From UBA6624 sp964517115 [NCBI: uncultured bacterium] (GTDB lineage: Bacteria; UBP7; UBA6624), in contig CAZFBE010000003.1 in assembly GCA_964517115.1 (NCBI GenBank), positions 23,044-53,684 of the forward strand: 30,641 nt of DNA, read 5' to 3'. The position numbers and the translations under genes were made by a program. The stretch's first letter is position 1. Each line of letters starts with the position of its first letter. Shown piece by piece: positions 1 to 7,078 of the stretch. Under the pieces are notes generated by a model. The model searched no databases and was not told the DNA's origin. It saw only the letters and a program-made list of their open reading frames with translations.

Positions 1-915
1 GTATCAATTAAATCTTATTTGCATTTTGTTTTACCTTTGGCTTTTTTACTTAGTTTAAGCTCAAAGAGAATCGCTAAAAACTCTTATCTTCTAGTTGGAA
101 TTTTTTTGATTCTGGAGACTTCTTTAGGTATATTTTGGCGTTGGAATGTTAGGTTTTATGAATATTTACCACATGAAGAAATTCAATTAGTTTCTAATGA
201 AGATTGTCCTCAAAAAGGAACTTCGATTTGGTTTCTTGATACTTATTCTGAAAGCCTCAAGCAAGAAAGTATAAATATGAAAAAACCTTTTGCTGCTTAT
301 CTTGGAAGCCCAAATGGCTATCTTTGGGATGATCCAATTTTTTCTAATTGTAAAAATAAACCTTTTAGGTTCCAGGTAAACTCTCCACTTCAGTCCCTTT
401 GGGCAAATCAGTTTCAAGATTTTTTTATCCCATCAACAGGAATGGAACATCCAACTATTTCAGATTTGATTAAGTTAAGTGAAATTTGGTCTAGAACGAA
501 GTTGGAGATTGATTCAGAGCCTGAGGTTTACCTGGTTGCGGGTGAAACTTTTTACAGGTATAAAAGAAAAATTGTAGATTTTGATAAATCTAATTATTTT
601 CCTAAGGAAAATTTGCAATATTCAGGTCAAGTTAACGAGGCAGTTATTTTGGCTAATCTTTTAACAGGAGATATTAGGAATTTTCTTGATATAAACAAAA
701 AAGAAATCAAGAATGGGATTCACTTTGTTCCAGCTTGGTGGTATCCTGGATGGGAAAGCCAGGGGGAGAGTCTTTTTAGGGTAGGGTATTCTTTTTTAGG
801 GTATTCCGAGGAATTTGGGGATTATGAATACAAACTTCCAGGATTTCCTTTTTCGTTTTATTTGAGTATATCAACATTTTTTTTAATTTTTGTTTTTCTT
901 TTTTTTAAGATTTAG
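1..915 (+). CDS. C-terminal part of an unrecognised membrane protein (5' end outside window)
   Basis: The frame is open from base 1, so this is probably the 3' part of a longer gene; a TTG at 19 is the first start-like codon but need not be the true start. Two hydrophobic stretches lie at the left edge (around HFVLPLAFLLSL, then LLVGIFLILETSLGIF). About 220 mostly hydrophilic residues follow, with two cysteines in NEDCPQ and SNCKN, and the protein ends in a hydrophobic helix (FSFYLSISTFFLIFVFLFF) directly before the stop. This suggests a multi-pass protein with a large extracytoplasmic domain between the last helices, as in some membrane glycosyltransferases, but I see no diagnostic motif and do not assign a family. 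The next gene starts 27 bases downstream with its own ribosome binding site. Confidence 0.7.
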   Translation, partial: VSIKSYLHFVLPLAFLLSLSSKRIAKNSYLLVGIFLILETSLGIFWRWNVRFYEYLPHEEIQLVSNEDCPQKGTSIWFLDTYSESLKQESINMKKPFAAYLGSPNGYLWDDPIFSNCKNKPFRFQVNSPLQSLWANQFQDFFIPSTGMEHPTISDLIKLSEIWSRTKLEIDSEPEVYLVAGETFYRYKRKIVDFDKSNYFPKENLQYSGQVNEAVILANLLTGDIRNFLDINKKEIKNGIHFVPAWWYPGWESQGESLFRVGYSFLGYSEEFGDYEYKLPGFPFSFYLSISTFFLIFVFLFFKI

Positions 916-918
916 AAT
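913..918 (+). promoter_or_regulatory. Possible -10 element (TAGAAT) ahead of the Fe-S gene cluster
   Basis: TTTAGAAT occurs at 911-918, overlapping the stop codon of the upstream gene. A start point 6-8 bases downstream would leave a short leader that includes the GGAGG site. The same octamer precedes three other transcription units in this window. No good -35 hexamer is visible, so this is a weak call. Confidence 0.3.
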
Positions 919-933
919 AAGGTTAAGTTATAT

Positions 934-938
934 GGAGG
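934..938 (+). promoter_or_regulatory. Ribosome binding site GGAGG for the DUF1858/A-type carrier gene
   Basis: GGAGG lies 4 bases before the ATG at 943 and supports that start. It is one of the few clear Shine-Dalgarno sites here, because most genes in the window overlap or abut the upstream gene. Confidence 0.7.
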
Positions 939-942
939 TTAT

Positions 943-1515
943 ATGAGTTCTATAGATGTTAAAAATCAAGTAACAAAAGACATGACAATTTCTTCAATCA
1001 TTGAAAAGTTCCCTTATGCTGCGGATTCCTTGAAGGCTAGAGGCATTCATTGTGTTGGTTGTGGAGTTTCTAACTTTGAAACTCTTGAGCAGGGTGTTTT
1101 AGGGCACGGAAGAAAAAAAGAAGAGCTAGAAGAGATTCTTGAAGAAATTAATTCGACAATAGAAGAAATGGCAGGTGCAATTTTTGTCGTCACAGAGAGG
1201 GCTTCTAAGGTTATCTTAGAAACAATGGCTGAAGAGGACGATGAATATGTTGGTTTGGAAATCAAAGTCAACACTACTTGCAATTGCACTTTTGAGTATC
1301 ATTTCAAATTCGTCAAAGATTTTGAGCAAAAAGATCATCTTGTAGAACAGCATGGTTTAAAAGTATCTATAGACAAAGAATCTTTACCACTCATCAAAGG
1401 GACAAGGATGGATTATGTGATGAGTGTTCAGGGTGCTGGACTAAAACTTTCTAATCCAAATAGTCCTGAAGGTGGAGGATGTGGGTGTAGTGGTGGAGGA
1501 AGTTCCTTTTCCTAA
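943..1515 (+). CDS. Fusion of DUF1858 redox-disulfide domain and A-type Fe-S cluster carrier (IscA/HesB-like)
   Basis: The 190-residue product has two recognisable parts. Residues about 12-60 look like the DUF1858 domain found with hybrid-cluster and ScdA-type proteins, with a C37-V-G-C40 pair. Residues about 82-190 match the HesB/IscA/ErpA family: VTERASK at the start, V-N-T-T-C113-N-C in place of the usual GGCSG, IDKES and a DYV motif in the middle, then NPNS and the C-terminal C180-G-C182 followed by a glycine/serine tail. The three cysteine sites of A-type carriers are therefore present, with an extra Cys at 115. Such proteins deliver Fe-S clusters to apoproteins; the N-terminal disulfide domain could add redox control or an electron-transfer docking role, which is inference. 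The stop overlaps the start of the ferredoxin gene by one base (TAATG), suggesting coupled translation. Confidence 0.85.
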   Translation: MSSIDVKNQVTKDMTISSIIEKFPYAADSLKARGIHCVGCGVSNFETLEQGVLGHGRKKEELEEILEEINSTIEEMAGAIFVVTERASKVILETMAEEDDEYVGLEIKVNTTCNCTFEYHFKFVKDFEQKDHLVEQHGLKVSIDKESLPLIKGTRMDYVMSVQGAGLKLSNPNSPEGGGCGCSGGGSSFS

Positions 1516-1766
1516 TGACACACGTCATTTGTGAACCATGCATTGACACAAAAGACAGGGCTTGTATTGATGCCTGTCCAGTAGATTGCATACACCCAAG
1601 AGAAGAGGATGATGAAGGTGAAACTCAGGTTTATATCGATCCAGACACATGTATTGATTGTGGCGCATGCGTATCGGTATGTCCTGTTGAGGCAATATAC
1701 CCTGAAGAAGACATCCCTGATGAATGGGTTGGATATATAGAGATAAATAAAAAGTATTTCGAATAA
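1515..1766 (+). CDS. 7Fe-type ferredoxin ([3Fe-4S][4Fe-4S])
   Basis: This is an 83-residue bacterial ferredoxin. The first motif is C9-x7-C17-x3-C21-P, with the long spacing typical of 7Fe ferredoxins; the second is C46-x2-C49-x2-C52-x3-C56-P. By family analogy C9, C17 and C56 hold a 3Fe-4S cluster and C21, C46, C49 and C52 a 4Fe-4S cluster; C6 and C25 are extra. The start THVICEPC and the acidic middle segment are typical of the short 7Fe type. It is a cytoplasmic one-electron carrier with unknown partners. The start codon overlaps the stop of the Fe-S carrier gene, so a cluster-delivery protein and a cluster-requiring protein are co-expressed; this ferredoxin is an obvious candidate client. 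Confidence 0.93.
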   Translation: MTHVICEPCIDTKDRACIDACPVDCIHPREEDDEGETQVYIDPDTCIDCGACVSVCPVEAIYPEEDIPDEWVGYIEINKKYFE

Positions 1767-1770
1767 TCAA

Positions 1771-2955
1771 ATGAATCTAGATTGGAATCAGTTAGCCGTT
1801 AAGGGTGGGCGAATATTGTTTTTTGTTATAGATGGTGTTGGTGATTTGCCAAATCAAGAAAATAAAACCCCGCTAACTGAAGCCAAAACACCTTACCTGG
1901 ATTCAATTTCAAAAAAAAGTGTTATGGGAATGCATCTTCCAATAGGAGAGGGTATTACTCCTGGCTCAGAAATGGCGCATATGGCTCTTTTTGGATTCGA
2001 TCCAATTAAATACGCAACTGGAAGAGGTGTTTTTGAGGCTCTTGGCTTGGGTTTTGATTTGATTCCAGGAGATTTAGCTGTTAGGGGAAACTTGGCATTG
2101 TTTAAAGATGGAGAAGTTTTAGACAGAAGGGCAGGGAGAATAAAAACCAGAGAGGCTATTAAGATTTTAAATAAAATCTCAAATATAGACATTGAAGGAT
2201 GTAAAGCAATTTTGATTCCTGGAAAAGGTCATAGATTTTCAGTTGTTTTTCGAGGAGATGGCTTAAACGGCCCTTTGCCGGGTAACGATTCTGGCAAAAC
2301 TGGTGTTTGTCCTAGATTCCCCACTGTTAAAAGTGATTTAAGAAGATCTAGGCTTGTCATGTCTGCATGGACTCAATTTGCTAATGAAATAATTAAAAAT
2401 GAGAAAAAAGCCAATGGTGTTTTGCTTAGAGGTGCAGATGTTTTAAGGCCAGTTCAAACAATGGAAAGAAAACATTTGATAACATGTAAAGCTATAGCTA
2501 ATTATCCTTGCTATATAGGTGTTGGTAAATATCTTGGAATGAATGCAAAAATATATCCAAACGATGCAGATTCAAGAATTAGAGAAGCTGCGAGCTCTAA
2601 AGAAGATTTTGTTTTTTTCCATTACAAAGATACAGATGCTGCTGGAGAAGATGGAAATTTTAAAAAAAAGACATTGTGTGTTGAGGAAGCTGATTCAATA
2701 TTAAGGAGAATTATGGAAGAGTCGAATTTTGATGTTCTTGTTGTTACAGGAGACCACTGCACTCCGTGTTGTTACAAGGGCCATTCTTGGCACCGGGTTC
2801 CTCTTTTGGTTTATGGTGGAAGGGCTAGGGGTGATGGTATATCAAGATTTTCTGAAGAAGAGGCCAGGAAGGGTTCTATTGGTTCTATATATGCTAAAGA
2901 GATAATGCCAATAGTTTTAGCTCATGCATCAAGATTGAAAACTTACCTAACCTAA
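1771..2955 (+). CDS. apgM: 2,3-bisphosphoglycerate-independent phosphoglycerate mutase, archaeal type
   Basis: The 394-residue protein belongs to the ApgM branch of the alkaline phosphatase superfamily, which interconverts 3- and 2-phosphoglycerate in glycolysis and gluconeogenesis. It has the N-terminal metal site (FFVIDGVGDLP, D21), the nucleophile loop TPGSEMAH (S66), ATGRGVFEALG at about residues 82-92, and the C-terminal metal cluster GDH (D328, H329) with H338 in KGHSWH. The remaining site reads D289-A-A-G-E293-D-G, where family members usually have D-x-A-G-H-D, so a metal-ligand His appears replaced by Glu. Length is normal for the family. It starts 4 bases after the ferredoxin stop, and the next gene begins directly after its TAA, so it lies inside an operon. 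Confidence 0.9.
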   Translation: MNLDWNQLAVKGGRILFFVIDGVGDLPNQENKTPLTEAKTPYLDSISKKSVMGMHLPIGEGITPGSEMAHMALFGFDPIKYATGRGVFEALGLGFDLIPGDLAVRGNLALFKDGEVLDRRAGRIKTREAIKILNKISNIDIEGCKAILIPGKGHRFSVVFRGDGLNGPLPGNDSGKTGVCPRFPTVKSDLRRSRLVMSAWTQFANEIIKNEKKANGVLLRGADVLRPVQTMERKHLITCKAIANYPCYIGVGKYLGMNAKIYPNDADSRIREAASSKEDFVFFHYKDTDAAGEDGNFKKKTLCVEEADSILRRIMEESNFDVLVVTGDHCTPCCYKGHSWHRVPLLVYGGRARGDGISRFSEEEARKGSIGSIYAKEIMPIVLAHASRLKTYLT

Positions 2956-3429
2956 ATGGACCTTTCATCAAATATAGTTTTTTGGCAGATTAACAGCTTT
3001 TTGACCTTTTCTTGGTTTGTTTTTGTTCTTTATAGAAACAATTATGTTAAAAGAATCAAAGAAAATGATTTTGAAAAAGCAAAATTTCTTGAGAATGGTT
3101 TAAGGAAAATCGAAATATCCTTAATGACGATTGTTCCGATTTCTGCTTCGATAATTCTTTTTTTTGAAAACCCTATTTTCATTTCATACGTAATAAATTC
3201 TTCAGCCGTTAAGAATAAGCTTCTGATCGTTATCCTTGCCATATTAACCGAGGCTGCAAGTCTGAAGTTTTGTACAAAGGTTTCTTATGAAATAGAGAAT
3301 GAAATTGGAGATGTTCAAAAGGCAAAAAAACAATGCTTTAGATGTGATTTGATTTTGATGGTTTTTCTTATTTTCTTGATATTCTTCCCAACTTCTTTTC
3401 TTTCCGAGATTTTGGCTACTTTCAGCTGA
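2956..3429 (+). CDS. Small four-helix membrane protein of unknown function
   Basis: The product has 157 residues and about four hydrophobic segments: residues about 8-25, 53-72, 86-103 and 127-152. Charged loops separate them, including a Lys/Glu-rich loop after helix 1 (KRIKENDFEKAKFLE) and two cysteines in KKQCFRC just before the last helix. I see no catalytic or transporter motif and do not recognise a family. The ATG directly follows the stop of the phosphoglycerate mutase gene, so the two are probably cotranscribed. The next gene starts 23 bases downstream after a possible -10 sequence. The even spacing of the hydrophobic segments and the gene context make a chance reading frame unlikely. 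Confidence 0.75.
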   Translation: MDLSSNIVFWQINSFLTFSWFVFVLYRNNYVKRIKENDFEKAKFLENGLRKIEISLMTIVPISASIILFFENPIFISYVINSSAVKNKLLIVILAILTEAASLKFCTKVSYEIENEIGDVQKAKKQCFRCDLILMVFLIFLIFFPTSFLSEILATFS

Positions 3430-3443
3430 ATAAAAATCAAGTT

Positions 3444-3449
3444 TAGAAT
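3444..3449 (+). promoter_or_regulatory. Possible -10 element (TAGAAT) for the hexosaminidase gene
   Basis: TTTAGAAT at 3442-3449 lies only 3 bases before the ATG at 3453. If it is a real -10, transcription would begin at about 3456-3457. That would favour the second in-frame ATG at 3474, which has GGAGG at 3460-3464. No clear -35 is seen. Confidence 0.3.
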
Positions 3450-3452
3450 TTT

Positions 3453-5150
3453 ATGAGGTGGAGGTTTTTTTTTATGTATTCGTTTATTCTTTATTTTCTT
3501 TTTTTTGTTGACATGTTTAAAGAGGATTTTTCAATCATTCCAAGACCGAATGAAATTTCATTCTCAGACGAAGAGTTTTCTTTTGATGAAGATGTTAAAT
3601 TTTGGGTTTGGGGAGGCAGGGCCTCCATGGAGTGGAAAGTTGCTCACGCTGAAGAAAGGAAAATAACAGAAGATGCTTTGGGTTATTTTTTAGATATTTT
3701 AAATATTGACTCAGAGATTTCTTTTGGCGGACACTGGTTGGGTGACCCAAAACCGCTTTCACTAAAAGGCCAGGAGTTTACACTGTCGGATCAGGAAAAA
3801 CATAAGTTTGTTTATTTTGGTTGGATAGACGATGAATCTATTGGAAATGAAGGATATATTATTAATATCAATTCGCGCTATGTAGAAATTTTGTCAAACT
3901 CTCCTCAAGGTTTTTTTTACGCTACACAAACTATAAGGCAATTGCTCCCTTTAAAAGGTTGTCCCGCTGAAAGTTGCGTTCTGCCAGGTTTGAAGATCAA
4001 GGACAGCCCAAGATTCAAATGGAGAGGAATGCATCTGGATGTTGGAAGGCATTTTTTTAGCGTTGATGAAATAAAGAAGTTTTTAGACTTGTTGGCATTC
4101 TACAAATTCAATAATTTTCATTGGCATCTCACGGAAGATCAGGGTTGGAGGATTGAGATTAAGAAATGGCCAAGACTTACTGATTTTGGTAGTTGTAGAG
4201 AAGAGTCTCCGAAAAAAGGAAACAGGAATGTTGGTGACGGTGTTGAGTATTGCGGTTTCTACACACAATCTGAAGTGAGGAATATTGTCAAATATGCTGA
4301 GAAATTATTTATAAACATTGTTCCTGAGATTGAAATTCCCGGACATTCTTCAGCTGCAATTGCTTCATATCCAGAACTTGGAAATCCAGGTGCTTCTGAC
4401 AAGGTCATGACAAGGTGGGGTGTTTCAAATGGGGTTTATAACATCAAGAAAGAAACATTTGATTTTTTGGAGGATGTACTTTCTGAGGTTATGGATCTTT
4501 TTCCTTCGGAGTTTATTCATATTGGAGGTGATGAGGCTCCAAAGGGACCTTGGAAAAACAATCCGGATGTTCAGGAATTTATAAAACAAGAGGATCTTGG
4601 AGATGAGCATGGTTTGCAAAGTTGGTATATTAAGAAAATAGAATCTTTTCTTAATTCAAATGGCAGGCGTTTGATTGGGTGGGATGAGATTCAAGAGGGA
4701 GGACTTGCCCCAAATGCAGCGATGATGGTTTGGCGAAGTTGGCAATATGGAATAGATGCTGCTAATAAAGGTCATGATATTGTTATGTCCCCAACATCTC
4801 ATTCATATTTTGATTATTACCAGGGAGATCCAGAAACTGAACCGGAAGCTATTGGAGGATATCTGCCATTGAAAAAAGTTTACTCTTTTGAACCTGTTCC
4901 TGAAGAATTGCAAGGAGAGAAGGTTGATCGAGTCTTGGGGGCTCAAGGTAATCTGTGGACTGAGTACATCTATGATTGGGACAAACTAATGTATATGGCC
5001 TTTCCCCGGACTGCTGCAATGGCTGAAGTTGTTTGGACCTCCCCAGAGAAAAAAGATTACGATAGTTTTTTAAAAAGATGGGAGCGCAGTTTGCCAAAAC
5101 TTGATTCCATGGGTATTAGATATAGAAATTTATCGGAAGATGATTTTTAA
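3453..5150 (+). CDS. GH20 beta-N-acetylhexosaminidase, probably exported
   Basis: The 565-residue protein is a glycoside hydrolase family 20 enzyme, which removes terminal beta-linked GlcNAc or GalNAc using the substrate acetamido group. The N-terminal GH20b-like domain spans about residues 28-180. The (beta/alpha)8 domain begins at FKWRGMHLDVGRHF (about 188) and includes HWHLTEDQGWR, EIEIPGHS, and the catalytic Asp-Glu pair D360-E361 in HIGGDEAPK, then the substrate-cleft motifs GWDEI and MMVWRSW and the late GAQGNLWTE. Residues 1-22 form a hydrophobic N-terminus without a lipobox cysteine, consistent with export or membrane anchoring. An alternative start at 3474 has a better ribosome site. 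The 3' end overlaps the convergent anmK by 4 bases. The neighbouring murQ-anmK pair suggests a role in releasing GlcNAc from muropeptides, which is inference. Confidence 0.93.
   Translation: MRWRFFFMYSFILYFLFFVDMFKEDFSIIPRPNEISFSDEEFSFDEDVKFWVWGGRASMEWKVAHAEERKITEDALGYFLDILNIDSEISFGGHWLGDPKPLSLKGQEFTLSDQEKHKFVYFGWIDDESIGNEGYIININSRYVEILSNSPQGFFYATQTIRQLLPLKGCPAESCVLPGLKIKDSPRFKWRGMHLDVGRHFFSVDEIKKFLDLLAFYKFNNFHWHLTEDQGWRIEIKKWPRLTDFGSCREESPKKGNRNVGDGVEYCGFYTQSEVRNIVKYAEKLFINIVPEIEIPGHSSAAIASYPELGNPGASDKVMTRWGVSNGVYNIKKETFDFLEDVLSEVMDLFPSEFIHIGGDEAPKGPWKNNPDVQEFIKQEDLGDEHGLQSWYIKKIESFLNSNGRRLIGWDEIQEGGLAPNAAMMVWRSWQYGIDAANKGHDIVMSPTSHSYFDYYQGDPETEPEAIGGYLPLKKVYSFEPVPEELQGEKVDRVLGAQGNLWTEYIYDWDKLMYMAFPRTAAMAEVVWTSPEKKDYDSFLKRWERSLPKLDSMGIRYRNLSEDDF
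3460..3464 (+). promoter_or_regulatory. Shine-Dalgarno GGAGG pointing to an internal start at 3474
   Basis: GGAGG sits 9 bases before the in-frame ATG at 3474 and inside the reading frame if the ATG at 3453 is used. It argues for a start 7 codons downstream; the first seven codons (MRWRFFF), however, would supply the positive charge a signal peptide normally has. Confidence 0.45.
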
Positions 5151-6208
5151 TACTGTGGATTCCATTTTTTTCCAAGGATGCATTTTTCTTTAGCTCCTGT
5201 CAATTGTGGTTGGCTGATTTTTACATTTTTACTTGCCATTTTTGCCAGAAAGGCAAACAGATAAGCCTCTCTTGAATCTTGAAGAGGGTCGATTTCAACT
5301 TTTATATCCTCTCCTAACTCCAATTGAAAAAGTTCCATTAGCCCTTTGTTAAAAATACCACCACCTGAAAAATATGCTACAGATGGTTTTTTTTTGCAAT
5401 TTTTTTTAATCCATTTTTTCAACTCTAAAACTATTCCATTTGCAGCTGAAGAAAGTTGATTTTCGATTTTCATTTTTCCAATCTCTGATAAAGTTTTTTT
5501 AAGTTCATTTTCCCATTCTGAAACATGGGTGCTTTTTGGAGGTTCTTTGTCATGAAAACTGTTTCCAAATATTTGTAAGTTTCTTTTTTCAATAGTTCCT
5601 CGAAATGTAAGTTTTCCATGATTGTCAAAATTCATGTTTTCTTTTTTGCAGATTGAATCGAGAAGATAATTGCAGACAGAGATGTCAGAGGAGATCATTT
5701 CTTTTTCAGATATATAGGTTGCGTTCATGATTCCTCCTAAATTGACTCTTAACACGTTCCCTTTTGTCCATTGATGTTCGTCTATTATGGATGCAAGAGG
5801 TGCTCCTTGTCCTCCCATTTTTATGTCGTTTGATCTGAAGTCACTCCAAACTGTCATTCCTGTAATGTTTGAAATTAACTGGGGGTCACCAACCTGAAGC
5901 GTCCATCCAAGTTCTGGCTTATGTGCTGCTGTTTGTCCATGGAAACCTATTCCTTTTATTTTTTCTTCTTTCATTATTTTTAATGCTGTTTTTGCAAAGT
6001 GATCTCCCATTTTCTTTTCCAGGGATATGTCTTTTTGAAGAGGGGTTGGATTCTTTTTTTGAAAATTTTGAAATTCTTTTTTCAACTTGGTTGGCCAAGG
6101 GTTGTTTATTTTCTTGATTATTTTTGGTTTTTTTTCAAAATTTATTAAAGCAGCTGAAGCAGCATCCATGCTGGTTCCTGAGAGCAACCCAATCCAAAGT
6201 TCATTCAT
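5147..6208 (-). CDS. anmK: 1,6-anhydro-N-acetylmuramic acid kinase
   Basis: The 353-residue protein matches AnmK, an ASKHA-fold kinase that hydrolyses the anhydro bond and phosphorylates anhydro-MurNAc to MurNAc-6-phosphate. Visible motifs are GLLSGTSMD at 7-15 (phosphate loop), IGFHGQT at 87-93, DFRSNDIKMGGQGAPL at 123-138, NLGGIMN at 156-162, and GGGIFNKGLM followed by DSREAYLFAFLA near the C-terminus. The usual FDTGPGN catalytic motif reads SDISVCN (D175, N180): the presumed catalytic Asp is kept but the TGPG turn is lost. Its ATG lies inside the 3' end of murQ with 8 bases of overlap, so the two are translationally coupled; its product is the MurQ substrate. Confidence 0.93.
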   Translation of the reverse strand: MNELWIGLLSGTSMDAASAALINFEKKPKIIKKINNPWPTKLKKEFQNFQKKNPTPLQKDISLEKKMGDHFAKTALKIMKEEKIKGIGFHGQTAAHKPELGWTLQVGDPQLISNITGMTVWSDFRSNDIKMGGQGAPLASIIDEHQWTKGNVLRVNLGGIMNATYISEKEMISSDISVCNYLLDSICKKENMNFDNHGKLTFRGTIEKRNLQIFGNSFHDKEPPKSTHVSEWENELKKTLSEIGKMKIENQLSSAANGIVLELKKWIKKNCKKKPSVAYFSGGGIFNKGLMELFQLELGEDIKVEIDPLQDSREAYLFAFLAKMASKNVKISQPQLTGAKEKCILGKKWNPQY

Positions 6209-7043
6209 TTTGGAGTATTTCTTCTAAAGTTTTGTTTTTTAAAAGGTTTTTTGCTTCTTTTGGACTGATTTTTAATTTTTTTATCAGTATTGATTTTTCA
6301 AGGCTCCATTTATTTTTTTTTAAGGTTTCTTCAGATTCTTTTTCGTTCATTCTAGTTATTTTGCTAAGTATTCCTATAGCTCTATTTTTAAGTTTTTTAT
6401 TTGTTGGTTTTATTTTTATCATTTTTCTCTCAAATACATTTCCAAGAATTACGAAAGAGGTTGTTGATATCGCAGTTAGGACAGACCTGGTTATGTTTCC
6501 TGAAGCCATTCTTGTACTTCCTTCAAGCCATTCTTTTTGAACAGGTGCTTCGATACATATATCAGAATTTTTTTTAATTTTGCTATTTTCCTTGTTCACG
6601 ATTGAAACCGTTTTACATCCAATTTTTTTTGCCTTTTTTAAAAAAGTATTTGTCCAAGGCGTGGATCCACTTGCACTTAAACCTATTACAAGGTCTTTTT
6701 TTTGGAGTTTGATTTTTTTTATGACTTCACATGCGTTACCTGAATCATCCTCACTTCCTTCAACAGCTTCATAAAATGCTTTTTTCCCTCCTGCAATAAG
6801 AGATTGAACCTTGGAAGGTTTTAATCCGAAGGTTGGAGGGATCTCAGCTGCATCCAATGCGCCAATTCTTCCACTTGTCCCTGCTCCAACATAGAAGATT
6901 CTTCCATTTTTTTTGATTGAATCAACATATAGTTCAACAGCTTTTGAAATTTTTGAAGTCTTTTTTTCTGCTGATGCTCTATATTTGTTTTCATTCTGGA
7001 ATATCTCTTTTAACGTCTTGTTTATTTTTTTATTTAAATTCAA
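6201..7043 (-). CDS. murQ: N-acetylmuramic acid 6-phosphate etherase
   Basis: The 280-residue SIS-domain protein matches MurQ, which cleaves the lactyl ether of MurNAc-6-phosphate to give GlcNAc-6-phosphate and D-lactate. The diagnostic segment IFYVGAGTSGRIGALDA-AEIPPTFG is at about 49-74. It is followed by EGSEDD, GLSASGSTPW (the second phosphosugar site) and EGSTRMASGN. The start is a TTG at 7041-7043. The protein is slightly shorter than usual at the N-terminus, and upstream in-frame ATT codons are the only alternatives before a stop at 7074. Only 35 bases separate it from the divergent PolX gene, so the two promoters must overlap. It runs directly into anmK. Confidence 0.93.
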   Translation of the reverse strand: MNLNKKINKTLKEIFQNENKYRASAEKKTSKISKAVELYVDSIKKNGRIFYVGAGTSGRIGALDAAEIPPTFGLKPSKVQSLIAGGKKAFYEAVEGSEDDSGNACEVIKKIKLQKKDLVIGLSASGSTPWTNTFLKKAKKIGCKTVSIVNKENSKIKKNSDICIEAPVQKEWLEGSTRMASGNITRSVLTAISTTSFVILGNVFERKMIKIKPTNKKLKNRAIGILSKITRMNEKESEETLKKNKWSLEKSILIKKLKISPKEAKNLLKNKTLEEILQNE

Positions 7044-7063
7044 AATTTTTCTAATAGTAATTT

Positions 7064-7069
7064 TAGAAT
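7064..7069 (+). promoter_or_regulatory. Possible -10 element (TAGAAT) for the PolX operon
   Basis: TTTAGAAT at 7062-7069 lies 9 bases before the GTG start of the PolX gene, leaving almost no leader. The divergent murQ promoter must fit in the same 35 bases. No -35 hexamer is clear. Confidence 0.3.
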
Positions 7070-7078
7070 CAAATTATC

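Noticed and set aside
6124-6540. 138-codon plus-strand frame across the anmK/murQ junction
   Set aside because: It is antisense to two clearly identified recycling genes. The Phe-rich product is what AAA/TTT-rich lysine codons give on the other strand.
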